The notes under the pieces: generated by a model
Database searches by the model: none
Told to the model about the DNA's origin: nothing
Seen by the model: the letters and a program-made list of their open reading frames with translations, nothing else
DNA from: Acidimicrobiales bacterium
GTDB lineage: Bacteria; Actinomycetota; Acidimicrobiia; Acidimicrobiales; Aldehydirespiratoraceae
Assembly: GCA_041394245.1 (NCBI GenBank)
Contig: JAWKIR010000002.1
Span: 248,001 to 312,000, forward strand
Length of the DNA stretch: 64,000 bases
Direction: 5' to 3'
Position numbers and translations under genes: made by a program
Shown: positions 1 through 7,813 of the stretch, piece by piece
Position numbering within the stretch: position 1 is the first letter of the stretch
Layout: each line of letters starts with the position of its first letter

Positions 1-2
1 CC

Positions 3-1739
3 GCCCGTTTCCGGGCGGCGGCGGTCAGTGGTGACCATGCCGACGCGGCCACCATCTCGCTCCCCGTCTACACCCCGGCCACGGCCGAGGCGTTCGCGAC
101 CTATGGCGTGGTCGACAGTGGCTCGACCGGGAACGGCGCCACGATCCAGCCGGTGCTCGCCCCGGAGGGAGTCATTCCCCAGTTCGGCGGGCTGGAGGTG
201 ACGACCTCGTCGACCGCCGTGCAGGCCCTGACCGACGCCGTGTTGTATCTCGCGGAGTACGACTACACGAGTGCCGACGCCTACGCGTCACGCATCCTGG
301 CGATTGCCGCCCTGCGCGACGTGCTCGAAGCCTTCGAGGCCGAGGGCATCCCGACGCCGACCGAGTTCGATCAGATCGTCGCCGACGACATCGCCTCGCT
401 CGCGGCGCTGCAGAACTACGACGGTGGCTGGTCGACCTGGCGGCGCAACTTCGAGACGTCGCCCTACCGATCCGTGCACGTCATGCACGCGCTCTACGAG
501 GCCAAGGCCAATGGCTACGCCGTGCCGGCCGGCGTCCTCGAACAGGGCCGCTCGTTCCTCCAGAACGTCGAGGGCTACATCCCGCAGGACTGGAGCGCCG
601 AATCCCGCGACACGCTGATCGCCTACTCGCTGTTCGTGCGACGACTCGACGGTGATCTCGATCCGAACCGGGCCGACGAGATCTGGCGCCGTCACGGTCT
701 CGACTTCGGGCTCGACGCGCTGGCCTGGCTGTGGCCGGTCATCGGCGACGAGGCGATCGCCACCGAGATCCGCCGCAACTTCTCGAATCGCGTGACCGAG
801 ACACCGAGCGCGGCGACGTTCACCACCGACTACACCGAGGACGCGTATCTGCTGCTGCAGTCGGATCGCCGCACCGACGGGATCGTTCTCGGCGCGATGC
901 TGCTGATGGATCCGGACAACGACCTGATCCCGAAGATCGTGACCGGGCTCATCGGCAACCAGCGCCAGGGCCGCTGGAACAACTCCCAGGAGAACGCCTT
1001 CATCCTGCTGGCGCTCAACAACTACTTCGACACGTTCGAGGCGACGACGCCCGACTTCGTGGCCCGGGTCTGGCTCGGTGATCTCTACGCCGCCGAACAC
1101 GTCTTCGAGGGACGCAGCGTCGACAGCCAGGAGACGGTCGTCCCGATGCAGGACCTCCTCGACCAGGGCGACACCGACCTCGTGGTCAGCAACGATGGCG
1201 TCGGCCGGCTCTACTACCGCCTCGGTCTGCGCTACGCGCCCGACGACTTCGACCTCGACCCCCTCGACCGCGGCTTCGTGGTCCAGCGCAGCTACGAGGG
1301 CGTCGACGACGAGGGCGATGTGTGGCTCGATGACGACGGGGTCTGGCACGTGAAGGCGGGGGCCGAGGTGCGGGTCAAGCTCACCATGGTCAACGATTCG
1401 CAACGCACCAACATGGCCCTGATCGACCCGTTGCCCGCCGGCCTCGAGCCCTCGAACCCGGCCCTCGCCGTGACCGCCGACCTCGGAGATCGCGGAGATC
1501 GCGACGTCGAGGCGGCGGCCGACAGCTGGTGGTACTGGACCTGGTACGACCACCAGAACCTGCGCGACGACCGAGCCGAGGCCTTCTCCGCCTACCTCTG
1601 GGCCGGCACCCACGAGTACAGCTACCTCGCGAGGGCCACCACACCCGGCACGTTCGTCGTACCCCCCACCAGGGCCGAGGAGATCTACGCCCCCGAGGTC
1701 TTCGGCCGTTCGGCTTCCGACCGCCTGATCATCGAGTGA
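3..1739 (+). CDS. Alpha-2-macroglobulin family protein, C-terminal part
   Basis: The reading frame is already open at the left edge, so only the last 578 residues are visible. The text matches the end of bacterial alpha-2-macroglobulins, which are envelope-anchored protease traps: a TED-like helical domain opening with PQFGGLEVTTSST and a closing receptor-binding-type domain ending in EVFGRSASDRLIIE. Family members that form an internal thioester carry C-x-E-Q just after the LxxYPY-like segment. Here that place reads YDYTSADAYASR (codons at 270-281), so Cys, Glu and Gln are all replaced. The protein is therefore probably a non-thioester homologue. The upstream part, including any lipobox, is outside the window. 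It converges on the GST genes. Confidence 0.85.
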   Translation, partial: ARFRAAAVSGDHADAATISLPVYTPATAEAFATYGVVDSGSTGNGATIQPVLAPEGVIPQFGGLEVTTSSTAVQALTDAVLYLAEYDYTSADAYASRILAIAALRDVLEAFEAEGIPTPTEFDQIVADDIASLAALQNYDGGWSTWRRNFETSPYRSVHVMHALYEAKANGYAVPAGVLEQGRSFLQNVEGYIPQDWSAESRDTLIAYSLFVRRLDGDLDPNRADEIWRRHGLDFGLDALAWLWPVIGDEAIATEIRRNFSNRVTETPSAATFTTDYTEDAYLLLQSDRRTDGIVLGAMLLMDPDNDLIPKIVTGLIGNQRQGRWNNSQENAFILLALNNYFDTFEATTPDFVARVWLGDLYAAEHVFEGRSVDSQETVVPMQDLLDQGDTDLVVSNDGVGRLYYRLGLRYAPDDFDLDPLDRGFVVQRSYEGVDDEGDVWLDDDGVWHVKAGAEVRVKLTMVNDSQRTNMALIDPLPAGLEPSNPALAVTADLGDRGDRDVEAAADSWWYWTWYDHQNLRDDRAEAFSAYLWAGTHEYSYLARATTPGTFVVPPTRAEEIYAPEVFGRSASDRLIIE

Positions 1740-1750
1740 CCCGCCACACC

Positions 1751-1785
1751 GGTGTCAGACACCCGCTACGGCGGTGTCAGACACC
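1751..1785. repeat. Paired 13-bp palindromes, REP-like
   Basis: Two identical copies of the perfect palindrome GGTGTCAGACACC lie at 1751-1763 and 1773-1785. Their starts are 22 bp apart, about two helical turns. They occupy the short space between two convergent genes. This is the usual place for REP-like interspersed palindromes or a bidirectional terminator. There is no T-run, so a simple intrinsic terminator is less likely. The REP assignment is inference from position and symmetry. Confidence 0.5.
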
Positions 1786-1794
1786 TGCTTCAGA

Positions 1795-2457
1795 TCAGGA
1801 CGCCAGTCGGCGGGCCTTCCGGTGGCGACCGAGGTACTCCGCTTCCTGTTCGGCGGACCATGCGACGTGCCGCCCGCCGGGCAGGGCGAGGGTCGCGGCC
1901 CGGTGCCGTTCGACCTCGGTCGGCAACGAACGGTCGAACCCGAGGGCGATGAGCCCGGGCAGGCGCAGATAGACGGGGACGGCGATCGCCTCGGCCAGCG
2001 TCGGCTCCGGCCCTGCGAGCCACGGCGTCTCCCGCAGCCAACCGGCCATCTCGTCGAACGCCTCGGCCAGTCGACCGGCGGCGCGGTCGATCCGGTCGGG
2101 ATCGACGCCGTAGGCGACCCCGCCCATGTTGCGCATGAGGGTCTCGTCGAGGTGGGCCACTCGCTCGAGCACCAGCGCCGCCCGGTCGGCGGGCAGCAGC
2201 GGGGGAGCGTCGACCCGTTCCTCGAGGAAGCGCAGGACGGGGATCGAGTCGGCGAGGTAGTCGCCGTCGACGCAGACCATCGGCACCTCGAGTCGGGGGC
2301 TGTGGGCGACGAACTCGTCGGGGAGGACGAAGCCCTCCGGTCGAACCGCCGACGGTGGGACCTCGACGAGTTCGTGGTCGATCCCTCGTTGCCCGAGCGC
2401 GAACGCGACCCGGTTCACATAGGGGCAGGTCCAGTGGCCGAAGAGCCGGACGCTCAT
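1795..2457 (-). CDS. Glutathione S-transferase family protein (Cys type)
   Basis: A 220-residue protein with an N-terminal thioredoxin-fold GST domain and an all-helical C-terminal domain. The start reads MSVRLFGHWTCPYVNR, placing a CPY motif at residue 11 where omega/beta-like GSTs keep a catalytic cysteine. GDYLADSIPVLRFLEE is the usual glutathione-binding helix start, and an LAGPEPTLAEA segment fits the conserved N-capping region of the second domain. The ATG at 2457 overlaps the stop of the upstream gene (ATGA), which fixes the start and implies translational coupling. The substrate is unknown; many actinobacteria lack glutathione, so another thiol may be used. Confidence 0.85.
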   Translation of the reverse strand: MSVRLFGHWTCPYVNRVAFALGQRGIDHELVEVPPSAVRPEGFVLPDEFVAHSPRLEVPMVCVDGDYLADSIPVLRFLEERVDAPPLLPADRAALVLERVAHLDETLMRNMGGVAYGVDPDRIDRAAGRLAEAFDEMAGWLRETPWLAGPEPTLAEAIAVPVYLRLPGLIALGFDRSLPTEVERHRAATLALPGGRHVAWSAEQEAEYLGRHRKARRLAS

Positions 2458-3500
2458 GCGAAGAGTTGCTCGCAGCCCGTGCCGGCGAGCAGCCCATCGA
2501 CCGCAGCCCGGTCGTCGGGCGCGAGGGCCCGGTACTCGTCGCGGAGCCAGTCGAGGCACTTGCGTTGGTAGCCGAACCGACCCTGCGAATAGGTGGCGCC
2601 GTCGATGGTGCACGACACCATCTCGTCGTCGTTCGCGAACGCGGCATGGTTGGCGACCATGAACGGCGCATAGGTGCGCCCCACCTCACCCAACAGCGCG
2701 ACGGTGGTCGGGGGAATGGCGGCGCGGTCGCACCAGCTGTCATCGCCGTCGACGGCCAGACCGGACAGGTCCTCCATGCGCTCGACCCACACGACGGTCC
2801 GGCTGCTCTCCCGCACGGCGACGGCGACGGCCTCGGGGTCCCACCAGGTCAGCTGGGTCAGCTGACCGTAGAGCCCGAAGTCGGCCCGGGCCGGGCGGGG
2901 CCCGAACAGGTGGTCGTGCTCGTGCAGGTGGGCATCGAGCAGCCGCAGGAGGCGGACGTAGCTGTCCTCGATGATCGGCCGGTTCTCCTCGGTCGAACCC
3001 ACGAGGGCCCGCCGGGAGATCTGCCGGTCGGTGATGAAGTCCTTGCCCGCGAGCCAGGCGTCGTCGGGGATGGTGAGGTCGGCCTGGAGCGGCAGCATGC
3101 GACCGGCCTTGTCGATGGCGGCCTCGTAGTACCAGCGGTAGTGGTACATCATCTTCGTGACCCATTCGTCGGCGAAGTCCTCGAGCAGGTAGTCGACGAA
3201 GGCGACCACCGGATCGGTGGGTACGAGGCTCCGGCCGTCGTACATCCCTTCGAGCCGCATGATCTGTGGGCTGCTGTCGGTCATGACCTCGGTGCACGTG
3301 CCGTCGGCGTCGACGAAGCCGATCACGGGGATCACCGGCACCTTCGGCTTCGGCAGGGCTCGCGCCTCGGGGCTGTTCTGGAGGACCCAGTCGAACGGGA
3401 TGCGGCGGTACCGCAGGACGGCGCGCATCTTTCGCGAATACGGCGACGCCGGTGCGCCGATCACCTTCAGCGGTTGTGGCATGTGCTGCTCCCCGTCCAT
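2454..3500 (-). CDS. Glutathione S-transferase N-terminal domain protein, long form
   Basis: A 348-residue protein opening with a GST-like thioredoxin fold (KVIGAPASPYSRKMRAVL) followed by an extended helical half. Here Ser of SPYSRK takes the position of the catalytic residue. It is longer than ordinary GSTs (about 210 residues) and has a C-terminal helical region rich in Trp and Tyr. Two starts are plausible, each with a purine-rich ribosome site about 6 nt upstream: ATG at 3500 and ATG at 3482. It forms a coupled operon with the smaller downstream GST and is divergent from xylA. Specific function is not recognisable. Confidence 0.8.
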   Translation of the reverse strand: MDGEQHMPQPLKVIGAPASPYSRKMRAVLRYRRIPFDWVLQNSPEARALPKPKVPVIPVIGFVDADGTCTEVMTDSSPQIMRLEGMYDGRSLVPTDPVVAFVDYLLEDFADEWVTKMMYHYRWYYEAAIDKAGRMLPLQADLTIPDDAWLAGKDFITDRQISRRALVGSTEENRPIIEDSYVRLLRLLDAHLHEHDHLFGPRPARADFGLYGQLTQLTWWDPEAVAVAVRESSRTVVWVERMEDLSGLAVDGDDSWCDRAAIPPTTVALLGEVGRTYAPFMVANHAAFANDDEMVSCTIDGATYSQGRFGYQRKCLDWLRDEYRALAPDDRAAVDGLLAGTGCEQLFA

Positions 3501-3513
3501 CGAACGTCCCTCA

Positions 3514-3542
3514 AACTATTGACACACTAACCGTCAATAGTT
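3514..3542. promoter_or_regulatory. Inverted repeat operator candidate between GST operon and xylAB
   Basis: Perfect 10-bp arms AACTATTGAC and GTCAATAGTT are separated by 9 bp. The left arm contains a TTGACA-like box on the plus strand. The element sits in the 70-bp divergent spacer, 28 bp before the xylA start and 14 bp before the long GST start, so a dimeric repressor bound here could act on both. The local AT-richness stands out against the surroundings. Which regulator binds is unknown; a ROK (XylR-type) or LacI-type sugar repressor is possible but not shown. Confidence 0.55.
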
Positions 3543-3570
3543 GCCCGGGAAAGATGACTAACTTCGCGCG

Positions 3571-4899
3571 ATGGCAGAGTTCTTCACCGATGTCGACGCG
3601 ATCACCTTTGCCGGGCCGGCAAGCGACGATCCGCTGACCTACCGCTGGTACGACAAGGATCGGGTGGTGGGCGACAAGACCATGGCCGAGCACCTGCGCC
3701 TGGCGGTGTGCTACTGGCACTCGTTCAACTGGCCGGGCAACGACGTGTTCGGCGAGGGCACGTTCGACCGGCCGTGGCTCGATCCCTCCCTCGATCCCGT
3801 GGCGGCGGCCCGGATGAAGATGGAAGCGGCGTTCGAGTTCGTCGAGAAGCTGGGTGTGCCCTTCTTCTCGTTCCACGACCACGACATGTCGCCCTACGGA
3901 GGCTCCTTCGCGGAGGAGACAGCCAACCTCCACATGTTGACCGACGAGGCGGTGGGCCACATGGAGCGCACGGGCATCAAGCTCTTGTGGGGCACGGCGC
4001 GGCTCTTCCATCATCCGCGCTACATGGCCGGCGCCGCCACCAACCCCGACCCCGACGTGTTCGCTCGGGCCGCAGCCCAGGTGGCGAACTGTCTCGAGGT
4101 CACCCACAAGATGGGCGGCGCCAACTATGTCCTCTGGGGCGGCCGCGAAGGCTACGAGACCCTGCTCAACACCGACCTTTCGCGCGAGATGGACCAGCTC
4201 GGCCGGTTCCTCACGATGGTCGTCGAGCACAAGCACGCGATCGGGTTCGAGGGAACCCTGCTGATCGAGCCCAAGCCCCAGGAACCGACCAAGCACCAAT
4301 ACGACTACGACACCGCCACCGTGTTCGGCTTCCTCCAGCGGTATGGCCTCGAGAACGAGATCAAGGTCAACATCGAGGTCAACCACGCAACCCTGTCGGG
4401 CCACGACTTCGCCCACGAGGTTGCCGTGGCCCGATCGTTGGGCATCTTCGGCTCGGTCGACGCCAACCGTGGCGACGATCGGCTCGGCTGGGACACCGAC
4501 CAGTTCCCGAACTCGGTCGACGCTCTCGTGCCCGCGGTCTACGAGATCGTTCGAGGTGGTGGCTTCGACACCGGCGGGTTCATGTTCGACACCAAGTTGC
4601 GCCGCATGTCGATCGACCGATCCGACCTGTTCCACGGCCACGTGGGTGGCATCGACACCATCGCCAAGGCGTTCCTCGTCGCCCACGAGATGGTGGCCGA
4701 CGGCGCGCTCGAGAGCCTGCGATCCGCCCGTTACGCGGGGTGGAGCGGCGAGGAAGGCCGGGCGATCCTCGCCGGTGCGCGGTCGCTCGACGACCTGCGG
4801 GCGCGGGTCACGGCGCAGGACCTGGATCCGGCGCCGGTGTCGGGAGCACAGGAAGCACTCGAGACGGTGGTCAACCGCTACATCGAGCGAGTGCACTGA
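3571..4899 (+). CDS. xylA: Xylose isomerase
   Basis: Converts D-xylose to D-xylulose, the first step of cytoplasmic xylose use. The 442 residues match the class II (E. coli-like) length. Visible hallmarks are the FHDHDMSP loop with catalytic His102 and Asp105, the metal-site segment GTLLIEPKPQEPTKHQYD, and IEVNHATLSGHDF and DANRGD metal ligands near the centre of the barrel. The gene is followed by xylB with a TGATG overlap, confirming a two-gene operon. It lies directly downstream of a palindrome that may control it. No xylose transporter is seen nearby. Confidence 0.97.
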   Translation: MAEFFTDVDAITFAGPASDDPLTYRWYDKDRVVGDKTMAEHLRLAVCYWHSFNWPGNDVFGEGTFDRPWLDPSLDPVAAARMKMEAAFEFVEKLGVPFFSFHDHDMSPYGGSFAEETANLHMLTDEAVGHMERTGIKLLWGTARLFHHPRYMAGAATNPDPDVFARAAAQVANCLEVTHKMGGANYVLWGGREGYETLLNTDLSREMDQLGRFLTMVVEHKHAIGFEGTLLIEPKPQEPTKHQYDYDTATVFGFLQRYGLENEIKVNIEVNHATLSGHDFAHEVAVARSLGIFGSVDANRGDDRLGWDTDQFPNSVDALVPAVYEIVRGGGFDTGGFMFDTKLRRMSIDRSDLFHGHVGGIDTIAKAFLVAHEMVADGALESLRSARYAGWSGEEGRAILAGARSLDDLRARVTAQDLDPAPVSGAQEALETVVNRYIERVH

Positions 4900-6269
4900 T
4901 GCCGCTGGTCGCCGGGGTCGATTCGTCGACCCAGTCGAAGAAGGTCGAGCTCCGCGACATAGACACCGGTGTGGTCGTCGCATCCGGCCGTGCCGCGCAC
5001 CCGTCGACCGAGCCGCCGTGCAGCGAGCAGGACCCACGGGCCTGGTGGGGCGCCCTGGTCGAAGCCTTCGCGGCGACCGGCGACGCCCGCCGTGACGTGG
5101 TGGCACTCTCGGGTGCCGCCCAACAGCACGGCCTCGTGGTCCTCGGCCGTGACGGTGAGCCGCTCCGGGCGGCGAAGCTGTGGAACGACACCGAGTCTGC
5201 ACCGCAGGCCGACCGGCTCGTGGAGGCGATCGGTGCAGACGCATGGGCCACCGCGTGCGGGTCGGTGCCGGTGGCGGCGTTCACGATCACGAAGCTGGCC
5301 TGGCTGGTCGAGACCCATCCCGACCTCGCGCCCGGAATCGATCGGGTGATGCTGCCGCACGACTACCTCACGTTGCGGCTGACCGGCGAGGCCGTGACCG
5401 ATCGCGGCGACGCCTCCGGCGGTGGATGGTTCGACCGGGAGACCGGCGAGTACCGGGCCGACCTCCTCGGGCTCGTGGGCGGAAGGGACGACTGGGTATC
5501 GATCCTGCCGACGGTCCTCGGCCCCGACGAAGTGGCTGGTGTGTTGACCGCAACGGCGGCCGACGCACTCGGGCTTCGTCCGGGGATCACGGTCGGCCCC
5601 GGCACCGGCGACAACATGGCGGCGGCGCTCGGCCTCAGGCTTCGCCCCGGCGACGTCGCCATGTCGCTCGGCACCTCCGGCACCGTCTACGCGGTGTCGC
5701 CGGCTTCGACGAGCGACCCCTCCGGTACGGTCGCCGGGTTCTGCGATGCAGCGGGCGGCTACCTCCCGCTCGTGTGCACCCTCAACGCCACGAAGGTGAC
5801 CGATACGGTGGCTCGCTGGCTGGGCCACAGCCGCGACGAGTTCGCAGGGCTCGCGCTGCGCTCCCCGTCGGGGGCGAACGGCGTGTCGCTCACGCCCTAC
5901 TTCGACGGCGAACGCACACCGAACCGGCCCGACGCGACCGGCACCTTCGAAGGTCTCCGCAACACGACCGTCGCGGCCGACCTCGCCCGAGCGGCCCACG
6001 AGGGGGTCGTTCGCGGGCTGCTCCACGGTCTCGATGCGCTGACCGCGGCAGGGGCCGACACCTCCGGCACCCTCCACCTCATCGGTGGCGGTGCCAAGAG
6101 CCCGGCCTATCGGACGGTCGCCGCCGATCTGCTCGGCGCGGTCATCCGGGTCCCGGCCGACGACGAGACCGTGGCCGCGGGGGCCTGTGTGCAGGCCGCC
6201 CGCGTCCACGGCGGATCCGCCGCGGTCTCGTCATGGGATCTGCGCTCGGGAGTCGACGTCACTCCGTGA
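4899..6269 (+). CDS. xylB: Xylulokinase
   Basis: Phosphorylates D-xylulose to xylulose 5-phosphate for the pentose phosphate pathway. A FGGY-family sugar kinase of 456 residues. The N-terminal lobe opens with AGVDSSTQSKK (Asp8, ATP/Mg region) and the C-terminal lobe has GPGTGDNMAAALG with the presumed catalytic base Asp238, then SLGTSGTVYAV and a LIGGGAKSPAYR adenosine-binding motif. The ATG overlaps the xylA stop by one base. Its 3' end overlaps the convergent lipoprotein gene by 11 bp. A much longer open frame running upstream through xylA is a shadow and was not used. Confidence 0.95.
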   Translation: MPLVAGVDSSTQSKKVELRDIDTGVVVASGRAAHPSTEPPCSEQDPRAWWGALVEAFAATGDARRDVVALSGAAQQHGLVVLGRDGEPLRAAKLWNDTESAPQADRLVEAIGADAWATACGSVPVAAFTITKLAWLVETHPDLAPGIDRVMLPHDYLTLRLTGEAVTDRGDASGGGWFDRETGEYRADLLGLVGGRDDWVSILPTVLGPDEVAGVLTATAADALGLRPGITVGPGTGDNMAAALGLRLRPGDVAMSLGTSGTVYAVSPASTSDPSGTVAGFCDAAGGYLPLVCTLNATKVTDTVARWLGHSRDEFAGLALRSPSGANGVSLTPYFDGERTPNRPDATGTFEGLRNTTVAADLARAAHEGVVRGLLHGLDALTAAGADTSGTLHLIGGGAKSPAYRTVAADLLGAVIRVPADDETVAAGACVQAARVHGGSAAVSSWDLRSGVDVTP

Positions 6270-7716
6270 TCGTGAACACTCCGAGCTCGGCGATGGTGCC
6301 CGACGGGGCGTCGTAGCGGGCGGCGACCGAACCGTCGATGAAGTAGGTCCAACCCTCGTCGGTCTGCATTGCGATGGTGTAGCGCCCGGGACGGAGCCCG
6401 ACCACTTCGAAGCGTCCGGTCTCGTCGGTCGATGTCGTGGCCATGAAAGGGTCGTCGGCGCACGGCGTGTCGCCCTCGAACTCGTCGTCTTGTTCCTCGA
6501 CACACACCTCGACCGTGATTCCCGCATAGGGAGTGCCGACGTCGTCCAGGACGAGCCCGGCGAGCCCGCTCCATTCCCGTGGTTCATCGCCGGGAAGGTC
6601 GGGACCGGCCCCGCTCACCGCGACGGCCCAGGTGTCGTTGTCGAGGAGCCCCGAGTTGTCGACCCGATAGGTCCGCACGTCGTCTTCGGTGACCACCGTC
6701 AGGCCGTACTCGGTCGCGAACCACTGCTGTCCGAGGTCATCGATCGCGACGCCACGCACGGTGTCGGACGACAGCCCGTCGGCGGAGGTGAACGGCGTCT
6801 GCGCCGCGCCCCGGTAGCTGACGACGCCGTTTCGGAAGGCCGGGATCAGCACCTCACCGTCGGCCGCTGCGAGATCGCGCGCACCGTTGAGGCTGGTCTC
6901 CTGCAGGGTCCACGCTCCGTCGACGAAGTTGGCGATACCGCGGAATCCGGCCGCAGCGTGGACGGTGTAGGAGCCGTCGGCGGCGACGTCGACATCGATC
7001 GCCGTCGGGCTGAGGCTCACATCGAAACCGGCGTTGTCCTCCCAGGCGGTCCAGGCCCCGTCGAATCGGGCGATGGACGAACCGGTGACGACCCACGCAG
7101 TGCCGTCGGGTGCCACGGCGACGTCCTTCACCGACTTCACGAAGTCGGTCGTGCCGAGAACCTCCTCGCTGTCCCACGAGGTCCAGGTCCCGTCCCTGAC
7201 GACGGCGATCGATCCGAAGAAGCCGGCCCAGATGGCGTCGGCTCCGCAGGCCACCGCCTCCGGCCCGGTCACGGAGAAGTCGGCCGGGATCTCGGTCCAG
7301 CGGCCGTCGGCGTAGGTCGCGATCCCGTCGAGGGTGACCGCGACGACGGTGCCGTCGGCGCACACGTCGACGGACTGGACCCAGCTGTAGATCGGGGAAT
7401 TGTCGCTGTCGAAGTTCTCCCAGGTGCCGTCGATCAGGCAGGAGAGTCCGAGTCGGGTTCCGACACAGGCAACGCCCGGGTCCGGCGAGGCGATCGCAGC
7501 GAATGCGGGTTCGGGCAGCGGCGGAATGGTCGTCGTGGTCGTCGTCGGTCCCGAATCGGCCGCCGGCGCGGCGGTGGAAGTCGGCGACGCGGCCGAGGTC
7601 GTCGTGGGATCGACGTCGCCGCCGGCGACGTCGCCGGCCGAGGGCCCGTCGCCGCACGCGGCGGCCAGGAGTGAGAGCCCGAGGGTCATGCTGATGATTC
7701 GGCTGAGTCTCGCCAT
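6259..7716 (-). CDS. Secreted lipoprotein with propeller-like repeats and a C-terminal beta-sandwich domain
   Basis: A 485-residue exported protein. The N-terminus ISMTLGLSLLAAAC ends in a lipobox with Cys21, followed by a Thr/Ala/Pro-rich stalk (TTTTTTIPPLP). The middle carries repeated units with D-GTWxxW, D-GxAWVVT and A-D-G patterns, like the blades of regulator-type propellers. The last 100 residues (GLVLDDVGTPYAGITVEV to GRFEVVGLRPGRYTIAM) resemble carboxypeptidase-regulatory or CNA-B-like domains. Presumed surface-anchored; ligand unknown. The start is chosen from the signal peptide; the frame continues upstream into a 15-bp repeat. Confidence 0.8.
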   Translation of the reverse strand: MARLSRIISMTLGLSLLAAACGDGPSAGDVAGGDVDPTTTSAASPTSTAAPAADSGPTTTTTTIPPLPEPAFAAIASPDPGVACVGTRLGLSCLIDGTWENFDSDNSPIYSWVQSVDVCADGTVVAVTLDGIATYADGRWTEIPADFSVTGPEAVACGADAIWAGFFGSIAVVRDGTWTSWDSEEVLGTTDFVKSVKDVAVAPDGTAWVVTGSSIARFDGAWTAWEDNAGFDVSLSPTAIDVDVAADGSYTVHAAAGFRGIANFVDGAWTLQETSLNGARDLAAADGEVLIPAFRNGVVSYRGAAQTPFTSADGLSSDTVRGVAIDDLGQQWFATEYGLTVVTEDDVRTYRVDNSGLLDNDTWAVAVSGAGPDLPGDEPREWSGLAGLVLDDVGTPYAGITVEVCVEEQDDEFEGDTPCADDPFMATTSTDETGRFEVVGLRPGRYTIAMQTDEGWTYFIDGSVAARYDAPSGTIAELGVFTITE

Positions 7717-7723
7717 GATCCGT

Positions 7724-7768
7724 CCTTTGTCGATCGATCCCTTGTCGATCGGTCCATTGTCGGGGGTC
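7724..7768. repeat. Three 15-bp tandem repeats before the lipoprotein start
   Basis: Three imperfect copies with period 15: CCTTTGTCGATCGAT, CCCTTGTCGATCGGT, then a diverged CCATTGTCGGGGGTC. They end 7 bp upstream (in gene sense) of the lipoprotein ATG at 7716. The period equals five codons, so copy-number change would keep any frame running through it. A similar array sits at the 5' end of the GGDEF-EAL gene. Confidence 0.7.
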
Positions 7769-7813
7769 GACGCCGAAACAGGACGACTGCGCTGGTTCGC
7801 GGTTACACCCCGA

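Noticed and set aside
288..1613. 441-residue open frame on the minus strand opposite the alpha-2-macroglobulin gene
   Set aside because: Composition is Val/Gly/Arg-rich without any family text; it is the antisense shadow of a clear plus-strand gene.
3708..4898. Long plus-strand frame running upstream of xylB
   Set aside because: It crosses xylA in another frame and reads as Arg-rich noise; only the part from 4899 is xylulokinase.
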